Shown one piece after another: positions 45,798 through 53,876 of a DNA stretch of 64,000 nt. Within the stretch, counting starts at the first letter, position 1; the number at the start of each line of letters is the position of its first letter. A model generated the notes under the pieces. That model saw only the letters and a list, made by a program, of their open reading frames with translations, had not been told where the DNA came from and did no database searches. The stretch is from an uncultured Acidobacteriaceae bacterium (GTDB taxonomy: Bacteria; Acidobacteriota; Terriglobia; Terriglobales; Acidobacteriaceae), in the NCBI GenBank assembly GCA_903911925.1, contig CAIWFH010000042.1, positions 118,387 to 182,386 of the forward strand. Reading direction: 5' to 3'. A program made the translations under genes and the position numbers.

Positions 45798-46631
45798 ATG
45801 GATCAAGTAGTCATTACCTGTGCAGTTGACGGCCCTATTGCAGTCCCGAGCGACAATCCTAATCTTCCTTACACGCCCGAGCAGTTTGCCGAGCAGGCCA
45901 AGGCAGTGTATGCGGAAGGCGCTTCGGTCATTCACATTCACTCTCGCGGCGCCGACGGCCTGCCTACCTCCGATTACGGCCGCACCAAGGAGATTCTGGA
46001 CGCCGTCCACGAGTCCTGCCCGATTTTGACGCAGCTCTCCACGGGCGGCTTCTTCCCGTACGAAGAGCGTGCGCGCCTGGTTGAACTCAAGCCGCGCATG
46101 GCCAGCCTCAACCTTTGCACCATGACCTTTGGCAAGTTCGAGTTCCGTAACCCGCCCCTCGAAGTGCGCAAGGTAGCTGCGCGCATGATGGAACTGGGCG
46201 TCAAGGGTGAACTCGAGATCTACGACACCGGGCACCTGGAATTTGCTCTGCGCCTCCTCAAGGAAGGCCTGCTGGTTGAGCCGCTGCAGTTCTCCGTGGT
46301 TCTGGGCGTGGATGGCGGGGCGGCGGCGACGCCAGAGAACCTCATCACCCTGGTCAAGCGCATGCCCCCGAACGCCATTTGGCAGATGATCGGCATTGGC
46401 CGTGCCAATCTGCCGCTGACCACCATCGCCCTGGCGATGGGCGGCAATGCCCGCACGGGCCTCGAAGATACGCTCCAGTACACAAAGGGTGTACCGGCAG
46501 ACAACCCCATGCTGATCCGCCGTCTCGTGGGCGTAGCCAAGGCCATCGGGCGCACCCCGGCCACTGTCGAACAGACCGAACAGATGCTCCAGCTTCCAAA
46601 GGTCAATCAGGCTGTGGCAGCGGCAGTATGA
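45798..46631 (+). CDS. BKACE-family beta-keto acid cleavage enzyme, candidate triacetate acetoacetate-lyase
   Basis: 277 residues of the 3-keto-5-aminohexanoate-cleavage (Kce/BKACE, DUF849) family. GASVIHIHSRGADG holds the zinc-binding His-x-His, LSTGGFFPYEERARLVELKPRMASLNLCTMTFGKFEF and GVKGELEIYDTGHLEFALRLL are family blocks, and ARTGLEDTLQYTKGVPADNPML ends the barrel with a further metal-region Glu. Family members cleave a beta-keto acid with acetyl-CoA to acetoacetate plus an acyl-CoA. In phloroglucinol degradation a BKACE enzyme splits triacetate (3,5-dioxohexanoate). GCAAGGAG precedes the ATG. Lysine fermentation, the classic context, is not indicated by neighbours. Confidence 0.88.
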   Translation: MDQVVITCAVDGPIAVPSDNPNLPYTPEQFAEQAKAVYAEGASVIHIHSRGADGLPTSDYGRTKEILDAVHESCPILTQLSTGGFFPYEERARLVELKPRMASLNLCTMTFGKFEFRNPPLEVRKVAARMMELGVKGELEIYDTGHLEFALRLLKEGLLVEPLQFSVVLGVDGGAAATPENLITLVKRMPPNAIWQMIGIGRANLPLTTIALAMGGNARTGLEDTLQYTKGVPADNPMLIRRLVGVAKAIGRTPATVEQTEQMLQLPKVNQAVAAAV

Positions 46632-46945
46632 ACTCGCATCTGCAGACTTTTGCGGATTCAGAGTGCGACTGTGCCAACGCCTTGTAGCGAGGAAAGACTC
46701 GACCAGAATGCGGGCTCCGGAGGCATCCGATAGGAGCCTCCCGCGCCCGCATTCTGGTAACCCCGATGCATGATATGCAAAAACGGCAGTCAAAGAATGG
46801 ACTTGCCACCCTATGCATGGACGAGGCAATGGGAACCGCCGTCGTGGTTGAAGGGGCATCGTCATAGTGGGTTGCACATACGTGATCGCAGCTGGCATTA
46901 AAGCTGAAAGCAAGTCACGCAATTGCTGAATTGAGGAAATGAAAG
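46632..46945. other. intergenic region with thiolase relic, 314 bp
   Basis: About half of the gap is the decayed thiolase end described at 46724-46867. The rest shows no gene; GAGGAAATGAAAG precedes the next start. Confidence 0.6.
46724..46867 (+). pseudogene. 3' relic of a thiolase gene
   Basis: An open frame with no start reads [20 protein letters not shown] then [24 protein letters not shown] and a stop. This is the C-terminal ~47 residues of a thiolase (compare [20 protein letters not shown] and [23 protein letters not shown] in the intact gene at 44454). The Gly-rich CIGGGMG is degraded to CMDEAMG, so it is not functional. It marks a deletion or duplication between the BKACE and CoA-transferase genes. 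Confidence 0.75.
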
Positions 46946-47611
46946 ATGAAGAAATCCATTAGTTGTGAACAAGCGGTGCAGATGATCCCCGATGGCGCAT
47001 CCGTCATGATTGGCGGGTTCATGGGTGTCGGTTCGCCGCACCGCTTGATTGCTGAACTGGTACGCCAGGGCAAGCGTGATCTGACTGTGATGTGCAACGA
47101 TGCGGGCCGACAGGACTACGGCGTTGCAAAGTTGATTTCGGCAAAACTGGTTCGCAAGCTCATCGCCACGCATATCGGTTTGAATCCCGAGGCGGGCCGG
47201 CAAATGATCGCCGGTGAGATGGAAGTCGAACTGAGCCCGCAGGGTACCTTTGCCGAGCGGATTCGTGCCGGGGGCTTCGGCCTCGGCGGCGTGCTGACTC
47301 TTACCGGCCTCGGCACCCTCGTCGCGGAGAACAAGCAGACCGTTGATGTAAACGGCACAACCTATCTTCTCGAGACTCCTCTGCGCGCGGACTTCGCCCT
47401 GATCGGCGCGCATCGCGCGGACTATCGCGGCAATCTTGAATACTCTCTTACCGCAAGGAACTTCAACGTCGTTATGGCTACGGCCGGCGCCATTGCAATT
47501 GCCGAGCCGGAGATCATCGTGCCCGTCGGAGTAATCCCCCCGGACATGGTCGCCACACCCTTTGTCTGCATCAAGTACATCGTTGAAAGGGCCAATTCCA
47601 ATGGACGATAA
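46946..47611 (+). CDS. atoD: 3-oxoacid CoA-transferase subunit A
   Basis: 221 residues, family I CoA-transferase alpha subunit. GASVMIGGFMGVGSPHRLIAELVRQGKRDLTVMCND and RIRAGGFGLGGVLTLTGLGTLVAENK are conserved. With subunit B it would transfer CoA to acetoacetate, giving acetoacetyl-CoA for the thiolase. It overlaps subunit B by 11 bases, a normal coupling for the pair. Confidence 0.9.
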   Translation: MKKSISCEQAVQMIPDGASVMIGGFMGVGSPHRLIAELVRQGKRDLTVMCNDAGRQDYGVAKLISAKLVRKLIATHIGLNPEAGRQMIAGEMEVELSPQGTFAERIRAGGFGLGGVLTLTGLGTLVAENKQTVDVNGTTYLLETPLRADFALIGAHRADYRGNLEYSLTARNFNVVMATAGAIAIAEPEIIVPVGVIPPDMVATPFVCIKYIVERANSNGR

Positions 47612-48254
47612 AGTGATCATTGCCAAGCGTGTTGCCTTGGAACTGAAACATGGCGATCTGGTCAACCTGGGCATTGGCCTTCCAACCAGCGTCCCCAACT
47701 ATCTTGCCCATGGGGTTGAGGTCTTCTTCCAATCTGAAAACGGCATTGTTGGTCTTGCCTCAAGCCCCGGCGACGGAATGGAGAACATGTCTCTTACCGA
47801 TGCGGGCGGCGGGTTTGTCGGGGCCATACCCGGCGCGGCCAGCATCGACAGCACCATGTCCTTCGGCTTGATTCGAGGCGGGCATCTCGATCTGACCGTG
47901 CTCGGCGGACTCGAAGTCGATGAACTGGGGCATCTCGCCAATTGGATGATACCCGGCAAAATGGTTCCCGGCATGGGCGGCGCCATGGACCTGGTGACCG
48001 GCGCAAAGCGCGTCATCGTGGCCATGACGCACACCGCGAAGGGCAAGCCGAAGATTCTCAAGCGCTGCACCCTGCCATTGACGTCGACGCGGCGAGTGAG
48101 CCTTATCGTCACGGAGATGGCGGTGATTGAGCCGACAGAAGCGGGGCTGGTGCTGCGTGAATTGGCCGAGGGAGTGACCGTGGAGCAAGTCGTGGCTGCC
48201 ACGCAGGCGACACTGATTATTCCCGGGCACGTTCCGGTGATGGAGTTGAATTAG
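47601..48254 (+). CDS. atoA: 3-oxoacid CoA-transferase subunit B
   Basis: 217 residues, family I CoA-transferase beta subunit. HGDLVNLGIGLPTSVPNYL and FFQSENGIVGLASSPG contain the catalytic Glu of the SENG motif that forms the enzyme-CoA thioester; GGHLDLTVLGGLEVDELGHLANWMIPGKMVPGMGGAMDLV follows. The start MDDKVIIAKRV lies inside the end of subunit A with GAAAGG upstream; an earlier in-frame ATG at 47562 is less likely. It is the last gene of the catabolic island. Confidence 0.9.
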   Translation: MDDKVIIAKRVALELKHGDLVNLGIGLPTSVPNYLAHGVEVFFQSENGIVGLASSPGDGMENMSLTDAGGGFVGAIPGAASIDSTMSFGLIRGGHLDLTVLGGLEVDELGHLANWMIPGKMVPGMGGAMDLVTGAKRVIVAMTHTAKGKPKILKRCTLPLTSTRRVSLIVTEMAVIEPTEAGLVLRELAEGVTVEQVVAATQATLIIPGHVPVMELN

Positions 48255-48321
48255 GCAAAAAAGCGTAGGACCCGGGGGATGGCAAATCAAACTTGAAACC
48301 CCAGTAATGCGCAGCGTAAGT

Positions 48322-48367
48322 AAACCGGCGCCTGGCGCGATCATCTATATGCGCAAAGTGCCGGTTT
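48322..48367 (+). terminator. possible terminator or cruciform after the CoA-transferase genes
   Basis: AAACCGGC and GCCGGTTT are perfect 8-bp inverted repeats 30 bases apart, starting 68 bp after the subunit B stop. The long loop makes a classical terminator uncertain. Confidence 0.35.
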
Positions 48368-48541
48368 CTTGTCTGGTCAGCCCTTCTTGTTCGAATCCAG
48401 TGATGCTTAGGTCTCTGGGACACTAGCGTCGCACGCTTCGTCTCGCAGCCGATAGAGTTTCAAAGCCGTGGTACTCTTCCCGAAATTTGCAGGATCCGGG
48501 CACGCCCATGCGTGCCGAGAGAAGTCATTTTTAATTTATTG

Positions 48542-48615
48542 GGGCGGCTAGTGGGGATCGAACCCACGACATCCTGTGCCACAGACAGGCGTTCTGCCAC
48601 TGAACTATAGCCGCC
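48542..48615 (-). tRNA. tRNA-His (GTG)
   Basis: On the minus strand a cloverleaf folds from GGCGGCT at the 5' side to AGCCGCC plus discriminator C at the 3' side. The anticodon loop CTGTGGC reads GTG (His) and the T-loop reads GGGTTCGATCC. CCA is not encoded. The base before the 5' end is T rather than the usual encoded G-1. Confidence 0.93.
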
Positions 48616-48680
48616 ATGTACCCTAGCAATTGTAGCATCGAATCAGGTTGGCTGGTTGGCCCGCCGCAAGGAGACTGCCC

Positions 48681-49223
48681 ATGCCCCGCCCCACCCCCAC
48701 CGCTGGGCCCCTGAGTGCCAGTTTGCCCGGCCGCTGGAACAAGGGAGCATGGCTTTTCCGCGACCAGACCCTCCAAAAGCTCGAAACCCTCCTGGACGAG
48801 GCATTCAGGATTCCCGGCACCCGCATTCGGTTTGGGATTGACGGAATCATCGGTCTCATACCCGGCTTTGGCGATGTGCTTGGCGGGCTGCTGTCCTTAA
48901 TCATTCCTCTGGCGGCCTGGGTGCGCGGCCTGCCCTACGTTACCTTGGCTAGAATGGCGGCAAACATTGCAATCGAAGTGCTCATCGGCACAATTCCGGT
49001 ATTTGGCGATGCATTCGACATTGCGTGGAAGGCCAACCGCCGCAATTACCGGCTCTTAATCCGGTATTTGGGCGAGCCGCGTCGCCACACCTGGCGGGAC
49101 TGGGGGTTTCTGCTTCTGCTGGCCTCGGCCGTGGCGCTGGTCTTCGCCTTGCCCTTGGTTCTAGTGGTTTGGCTGGCGGTCCGGCTCGCCCGGGGCTGGA
49201 AACCCTCATTGGAACCCCGTTAA
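48681..49223 (+). CDS. DUF4112 membrane protein
   Basis: 180 residues. LETLLDEAFRIPGTRIRFGIDGIIGLIPGFGDVLGGLLSLIIPLAAW and AANIAIEVLIGTIPVFGDAFDIAWKANRRN are the DUF4112 signature, with paired GFGD/VFGD turns and two or three membrane segments. A C-terminal TM (FLLLLASAVALVFALPLVLVVWLAV) follows. AAGGAG precedes ATG 48681; an ATG at 48648 is upstream of it and overlaps the tRNA side. It ends 43 bp before tRNA-Pro. Function unknown; probably ordinary chromosomal backbone. Confidence 0.85.
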   Translation: MPRPTPTAGPLSASLPGRWNKGAWLFRDQTLQKLETLLDEAFRIPGTRIRFGIDGIIGLIPGFGDVLGGLLSLIIPLAAWVRGLPYVTLARMAANIAIEVLIGTIPVFGDAFDIAWKANRRNYRLLIRYLGEPRRHTWRDWGFLLLLASAVALVFALPLVLVVWLAVRLARGWKPSLEPR

Positions 49224-50771
49224 GTCACAGAGATAGACCGTTCCGCGATACAATCGAAGAGGAAGTCGGGGCGTAGCGCAGCCTGGTAGCGCATCTGCTT
49301 TGGGAGCAGAGGGTCGGGGGTTCGAATCCCTCCGCCCCGACCATTCTTCATATTTGGCCCTTTTTGCTATAAGGTCAAAGGGCTTTCTGTATGTAGGATA
49401 AAGACTTACGTCATCGATGGAGCAGTTCAAAAGCACTATTTTGAGTAATTCCGCCTGTTCCGCGGGTTTGCGCGTAACGTACAGCGAATGAGCACGTTGC
49501 GCGAGTTCTAAAGTCCTTTGCACGCTAAGCAGCCGTTCAGTGGTCTGGCCCTCTTCCAGGCTCGCCGTGAGCGATTTGATTCTGAGTTCCTCAGTTTGCC
49601 AGTCGGCCTGTTTACGTTGCCAGAATTCCTCTGAAATCTTGCCGTCGAGTTTGTCCGTGTAGGCTGCATCCATGTGGCCGTGGAGTGCCGCCAATTGGCG
49701 CTCCAGCCCCGAGCGTTCCTGCGCGGCCTGGTTTCGCATCTTCACGTGTACCTGTTGGAGGGAAGCGCCGATAGCGCGCACAACCTCTTCCGGGATACAC
49801 ACGTTCTCCAGCACGTGCCCTAGCCTGTCGGCAATTTCCTGCTCCCGAAAGCGTGGAAGCCCACAGGGCCCTTTGTAGCCGGTGCAACGGTGATACACGT
49901 ACTGGTGCTTCTTTACCTCTGCGGTAACTGCGCACCCACAATAGGCGCACGTGAGCATCCCTCGGAAAGGTATAGCGTGCTTGGAATACGTGGGCCTGTT
50001 GTGACCGTTCAGCACCGCCTGTGCCTGTGCATACAGATCGGGACTGATAAGGTGTGGCTGTGTGCCCTGGTACGTCTGGCCACTCCATTCGAATTTTCCA
50101 ATATAAAAGGGATTTAAAATCATTTTATGTAGGTTTGTTTTCGAGATGCGCGTGCCGGTGACGTGTTTCAGTTCTTTGGAGAGGCCAAGCAGGGAGTAGC
50201 GCCCCGACGCATACATCTCGAACACACGGAGCGCAATAGCGCCCTTCTCGGGGTGAATTTCGATGGTACGTGTCCCAGCATTATTCCGGTATCCGAAAGG
50301 GGGACGTCCGGGGTACGTACCCTGCGACGCCTTCTCGCACATCCCCTTTTTTACTTCTTCGCGCAGGTTTTCAGAATAATTTCGTGCCATCGCGAGGCGA
50401 ATATCGTGCATCAATTTCGCTTGCGACTTCGAGTCCTTGGAAAGCCATTCATTTTCCTTCACAAAATTGATTTTTAAATCCAGGTCTTCAAGTGTGACGG
50501 CATCGCGAAAATTCCGATAGAGTCGGTCTGTTTTTTCTGCCAATAAAATACGGCAAGAGCGATTGCGCTTTAAATAATTCACCATTTCCGTGAATTCTTT
50601 TCGACCGGCAGCCTTGGCGGACTCGACTTCAATAAATTCGCGGACAATTTCCAGTCCTTCCTTCAACGCCGCAGCGCGTAGTAATTTTACCTGGGCTTCG
50701 ATTGAGAACCCCTCTTCACGCTGCTCACGGCTGGATACACGTGCATAGAGAACGGCTGTACGTGGCGTCAT
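49206..50771 (-). CDS. large serine recombinase; reading frame runs through antisense tRNA-Pro
   Basis: 521 codons. The resolvase domain (VLYARVSSREQREEGFSIEAQ with the catalytic Ser, then AEKTDRLYRNFRDAV) is followed by a recombinase domain (PPFGYRNNAG...KMILNPFYIGKFEWSG), a zinc-ribbon (LTCAYCGCAVTAEVKKHQYVYHRCTGYKGPCGLP) and a coiled coil. The final ~45 residues after EEWSG are the antisense of tRNA-Pro and flanking DNA, so the natural stop was lost or lay in DNA displaced by integration. The start MTPRTAV overlaps the upstream gene stop as ATGA. It probably catalyses integration of the element lying to its right. Confidence 0.9.
   Translation of the reverse strand: MTPRTAVLYARVSSREQREEGFSIEAQVKLLRAAALKEGLEIVREFIEVESAKAAGRKEFTEMVNYLKRNRSCRILLAEKTDRLYRNFRDAVTLEDLDLKINFVKENEWLSKDSKSQAKLMHDIRLAMARNYSENLREEVKKGMCEKASQGTYPGRPPFGYRNNAGTRTIEIHPEKGAIALRVFEMYASGRYSLLGLSKELKHVTGTRISKTNLHKMILNPFYIGKFEWSGQTYQGTQPHLISPDLYAQAQAVLNGHNRPTYSKHAIPFRGMLTCAYCGCAVTAEVKKHQYVYHRCTGYKGPCGLPRFREQEIADRLGHVLENVCIPEEVVRAIGASLQQVHVKMRNQAAQERSGLERQLAALHGHMDAAYTDKLDGKISEEFWQRKQADWQTEELRIKSLTASLEEGQTTERLLSVQRTLELAQRAHSLYVTRKPAEQAELLKIVLLNCSIDDVSLYPTYRKPFDLIAKRAKYEEWSGRRDSNPRPSAPKADALPGCATPRLPLRLYRGTVYLCDLTGFQ
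49267..49343 (+). tRNA. tRNA-Pro (TGG), CCA encoded
   Basis: Acceptor CGGGGCG pairs with CGCCCCG, followed by A and an encoded CCA. The anticodon stem TCTGC/GCAGA carries loop TTTGGGA, anticodon TGG. T-loop TTCGAAT. Its 3' side abuts the serine recombinase gene, so it may be the attachment site of that element. Confidence 0.95.
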
Positions 50772-50953
50772 TTCGTGCCTTTCTTCTTGCTGGCCTTTAC
50801 TGTCTGTTTTGCCCATCTAGCTTGAACAGCCTTTCGGGCCTGTTCGCTGCGTTGTTCCGGGGTGAGATTCGCTGCACGTCGAGTTCCGCCAATGTGGCCT
50901 TGCTGGCGGAAGAATTCCAACGCTGCTTCAGGCAATTTGTTTTGTGTCTTCAT
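50768..50953 (-). CDS. small basic protein upstream of the recombinase
   Basis: 61 residues, strongly basic, no Cys. The core LPEAALEFFRQQGHIGGTRRAANLTPEQRSEQARKAVQARWAK is a short helix-turn-helix-like pattern found in small proteins of mobile elements. Its stop overlaps the recombinase start (ATGA) and its start overlaps the end of the Rep-like gene, so the three are one transcription unit. It may be a DNA-binding accessory factor; no function is proven. Confidence 0.65.
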   Translation of the reverse strand: MKTQNKLPEAALEFFRQQGHIGGTRRAANLTPEQRSEQARKAVQARWAKQTVKASKKKGTK

Positions 50954-52037
50954 ACGTAGGGGTTAAGTGTATACTGCCCTGGCCCGAAGGGGAAGTCTGG
51001 AGAAGTGCGGACCTCCTAAATGACTCTTGGATTTCCTCCATCGTTAGGGGTTGTCGTTTCGCAAGGGAAGTTTCTGCAAGCGAGTTGAGAATCCGCTTTC
51101 CATTCCCGTTTCCATGCTTCAAAACAACTGAGCGGGCCAATTGCTCGCTGCCAAGTCGCTCCTTTAGGGTCTCGTAGCCAATGGACGCAAGCCAGTCTCG
51201 GACGGGAACCTCAGCTGGTGGCGAACTAAAATCCTGGATCGGCTCCGTGCCCGCAATTCGAATTCCATTGAACGGGCGAAACTCATGGACAAAGCGAAGA
51301 TGACCGAGCGTGGCAAGTTCGGGCGGAATTCTATTTCCGCCGATTTGGCGCTCGACCCGCGTAAAAACGCTTTGATCGTGGAGTTGATACCCACGTGCTG
51401 CGCAATATTCGGCAAACGTCGGCGCGATGAGACGGCCATAATACTTTTGCTCCTCTGACATATCTAGACCCACCATGCTGTCGTTGTGCCGCTTGTATTG
51501 AATTTCCATTTTTCGCAGTTGCCTCTTCCACTCGGCCAGCTTGTCGTACATGCGAATCAAACATGGCCTCTTACCGGCGTAGATGGTTTGGGCGATTGCA
51601 CTGCCCATTGCGACAAATTGAAGTTCCTTTTCAAGTGATTTGTCGATGCGAGATGAAAACTGTTTTCGATTCACGTACGCATGATCTTTGAGCCACGAGA
51701 CGGAAACACCTTCCACATCGGCGGCAAGGTCAATCCTCATGACCTGGAGGGACCATGGGTCCACCTCAAACAATTGGGAAATAATGCCAGCGATCTCCTG
51801 GAGAGTCTTGTCGCCAGCATCGATGATTTCGATCTTGTGATTTGGCCGTCCCTGCCGCAAGTACAGATGAACGACTGCATCGATTTCGAATGGTTCTCGG
51901 AGATCACAGACGTATTGGTAAAACTTGGATGGTCTGAAAAGGGGGACCGGGTGCCTCCTCAGGTCCTCCAGAGGCCCGATGAGTATCGGCCCTGGAGAAG
52001 CAAATTCGGGAACCCGCAGGTCCAGCTTATCGATCAC
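50928..52037 (-). CDS. Rep-like replication initiation protein
   Basis: 369 residues. SLQVMRIDLAADVEGVSVSWLKDHAYVNRKQ, then YAGKRPCLIRMYDKLAEWKRQ and SVFTRVERQIGGNRIP resemble the Rep_trans/replication-initiation-factor family of filamentous phages and rolling-circle elements (R-x-D-L-x-x-D core). It shares a 26-base overlap with the small basic gene. It suggests the element is or was able to replicate by nicking, as an integrated plasmid or phage-like satellite. Assignment is by motif pattern only. Confidence 0.6.
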   Translation of the reverse strand: MIDKLDLRVPEFASPGPILIGPLEDLRRHPVPLFRPSKFYQYVCDLREPFEIDAVVHLYLRQGRPNHKIEIIDAGDKTLQEIAGIISQLFEVDPWSLQVMRIDLAADVEGVSVSWLKDHAYVNRKQFSSRIDKSLEKELQFVAMGSAIAQTIYAGKRPCLIRMYDKLAEWKRQLRKMEIQYKRHNDSMVGLDMSEEQKYYGRLIAPTFAEYCAARGYQLHDQSVFTRVERQIGGNRIPPELATLGHLRFVHEFRPFNGIRIAGTEPIQDFSSPPAEVPVRDWLASIGYETLKERLGSEQLARSVVLKHGNGNGKRILNSLAETSLAKRQPLTMEEIQESFRRSALLQTSPSGQGSIHLTPTYEDTKQIA

Positions 52038-52405
52038 CTGAGAAACCCTCCTCAGGGACCGGAGGCAGTGAGGGAGCCTGCCCTCGCGTAAATTTACGTG
52101 AGTTGCAGGCTATTAGACATAGCCTGCAACCGGGGGCGGCGTTACCGCCTTGGTGGTCCCCTCCCTCCGCAAGGCAATGGCCAATCGCGGCAGACGATGC
52201 AATAGAAGCACCGCCCAACGCTGTATACGCGCCTGTGAGGGGCTCTTGGAGGTCTTGGACGGGAGTAGAGGCTAGGAAGGGTACGGCGGCGCGTATACAG
52301 GCTTTGCAGGAGAAAACAGACTGGGTGCATTTCAGGCCTCGTGGTCGGACGCCTATGGTTGGCACCAGGAAGGCGAGCGTTAAGTCCGCTGGTCGAAAGC
52401 AAGGG
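52038..52405. other. uncertain region, 368 bp
   Basis: Open frames exist on both strands (minus 52027-52425 and plus 52103-52471), but neither has a recognisable sequence or convincing ribosome-binding site, and they overlap each other. I make no gene call. Confidence 0.3.
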
Positions 52406-52852
52406 CTACATGATTTGTGCTTCATGTGCCTCCCTGTCCCAGCGGTCCAGGATTTGAAAGAACTCGATTAAGGCTTCTGTATGCGAATCTTCGAGGACGT
52501 AGGGAAGGTCCGAGGCGGGTTGAGCGGATGAGGAAAAGGAGCCCAGCGCTTCGCCCTGGGGCTGTATGGCGGGGCTCTGCCCCGCACCCCGGACAGTTTT
52601 ACGCTGAGGGATGTCCGCTTCGCGGGACTTGGAACCAATCTGGAAGTCTGTTGCAGGGGGAATTTGAACTGGAGGGCGAGCCGCTGGCTTTCGACCAGCC
52701 GTCGATGGAGGTGTAGGCCGTCTCAGCGCCGGATCGGACTGTCGAACCGATTTCCCGGATTTTGGTCGGACCGCACTCCGCTCGCCCATATGGGCAGGAA
52801 GCGACAAAACACCCTCGCTGTGAATCGCTCCGGATTTTGTCTTCCTTTGCAC
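52406..52852 (-). CDS. hypothetical protein
   Basis: 148 residues. The N-terminal two thirds is Pro/Ser/Arg-rich and probably disordered (RRPTPPSTAGRKPAARPPVQ). The C-terminal tail SDLPYVLEDSHTEALIEFFQILDRWDREAHEA is a compact amphipathic region that looks like real protein. It is probably part of the element with the Rep-like and recombinase genes, on the same strand. No known family recognised. Confidence 0.45.
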   Translation of the reverse strand: MQRKTKSGAIHSEGVLSLPAHMGERSAVRPKSGKSVRQSDPALRRPTPPSTAGRKPAARPPVQIPPATDFQIGSKSREADIPQRKTVRGAGQSPAIQPQGEALGSFSSSAQPASDLPYVLEDSHTEALIEFFQILDRWDREAHEAQIM

Positions 52853-52955
52853 ACCTTGAGAGTAGCGTAACTTATTGAATATAAACGCTGTTCCTTACAT
52901 CTGCCCGATACGAGTTTTAAACATCTAAGGTAGAGGCCGTATATTAGAACGCATT

Positions 52956-53669
52956 ATGAGGAAACAGCCTGCACCACGAGTTATTTCTGAGGCTGACATT
53001 GCGCTCACCCGTGTAATTAAAGAGCTAAAGGAACTGCGAGAAAGGGTCGAATCGCTTGAACGAGAGGCTTTTCCGTTTGGACAGGTGGCTACCTTTCCAT
53101 CGCCGAAAGATGTTCGGCTTGGACGCAAACCAAGGTTGGAGACTGAAGAGCTGCTTACGCGCCGAATGAGGCTCACCACTTGGCTTGAACAGAATTGGCC
53201 CCGCCTATCTATTGCAATGCGCAAAGCTGAACATTCCAACAATCCGTCAGTGGCGATTGTCGAATTGATCGCGGCAAAGCGGGACGGAATCTCCGGTGTG
53301 TTCCAGCCACCTTTCTATGACTCTCCCGAGAATTTTATTGATGCTTTGGGGGGGTTCCTGACGAGTGGGCGTTTTCACGGAAACCCAAGGACCCTGGCGG
53401 CTGCAATGGCCGGGCTACCAGAGATGAGCTGGAAACGGTCATTCGACATTTGCTCGGCACATCCTTACACAACGGGTCACGCACTTCAGGCATACCGGGA
53501 TTACATGAAGCGGAAATTTCCTGACCGGCTTAAGGAGCTAGATAAGGTGCGCACAGAAGAGGGGGTACGAATGGTTCTGGCGCGGTCCCGAACCCACGAC
53601 CCGCTCTTCCTCCATCTCAAAGAGAATCCTGGCAAGGTAAAGGAGTGGCTTGAATTCGGAAAGCCTTAG
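52956..53669 (+). CDS. hypothetical protein with N-terminal coiled coil
   Basis: 237 residues, no family recognised. Residues ~12-38 form a coiled coil (IALTRVIKELKELRERVESLEREA). The middle contains a run with NNPSVAIVELIAAKRDGISGVFQPPFYDSPENFIDALGGFL, and the C-terminus is rich in Arg/Lys helices. It is transcribed towards the CRISPR-Cas locus and separated from tracrRNA by ~100 bp. Soluble, no signal peptide. Confidence 0.65.
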   Translation: MRKQPAPRVISEADIALTRVIKELKELRERVESLEREAFPFGQVATFPSPKDVRLGRKPRLETEELLTRRMRLTTWLEQNWPRLSIAMRKAEHSNNPSVAIVELIAAKRDGISGVFQPPFYDSPENFIDALGGFLTSGRFHGNPRTLAAAMAGLPEMSWKRSFDICSAHPYTTGHALQAYRDYMKRKFPDRLKELDKVRTEEGVRMVLARSRTHDPLFLHLKENPGKVKEWLEFGKP

Positions 53670-53765
53670 AACCCCCAAAACCTAGTAAAGCTGTTGGCAG
53701 GCCAAGTGATCCTACGCGGCTGCGTTTCTCCATTAGCTAGCTTGCTAACGTTGACTGAGACAGCT

Positions 53766-53876
53766 AGAAAACAAGAACGCCCCGTCTCCGGGGCGTTCAA
53801 CGGTTACGGATGAACCGATACCGTACGACGAAAGCTTACTGAGAAACAGCCAGGCAATCGCCGCTCACGTACACTG
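53766..53876 (-). ncRNA. tracrRNA of the type II-C system
   Basis: Read on the minus strand from 53876: AGTGTACGTGAGCGGC is identical to the start of the CRISPR repeat, then GATT and a diverged part ending TTTCTCAG. TTTCTCAGT still pairs with GCTGGGGA of the crRNA repeat using G-U wobbles, so the whole 36-nt repeat is covered as an anti-repeat. Two hairpins follow; the last, GAACGCCCCG-GAGA-CGGGGCGTTC then TTGTTTTCT, is a Rho-independent terminator. A promoter with perfect -35 TTGACA (53911-53906), 17-bp spacer and -10 TATGAA (53888-53883) places the start at about 53876. Length is about 110 nt. Confidence 0.87.
53775..53798 (-). terminator. tracrRNA terminator hairpin
   Basis: A perfect 10-bp stem GAACGCCCCG/CGGGGCGTTC with a 4-base loop. 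On the minus strand it is followed by TTGTTTTCT. Confidence 0.85.

Noticed and set aside
49206..49343. A C-terminal domain on the serine recombinase
   Set aside because: The peptide is simply the antisense of tRNA-Pro, a known source of spurious protein tails.
52027..52425. A 132-codon minus-strand frame before the Rep-like gene
   Set aside because: Low-complexity composition, overlap with frames on both sides and no ribosome-binding site; too weak to call.
53775..53798. The GC hairpin as a terminator for the plus-strand hypothetical gene
   Set aside because: The T-run is on the minus strand, so it fits the tracrRNA end much better.
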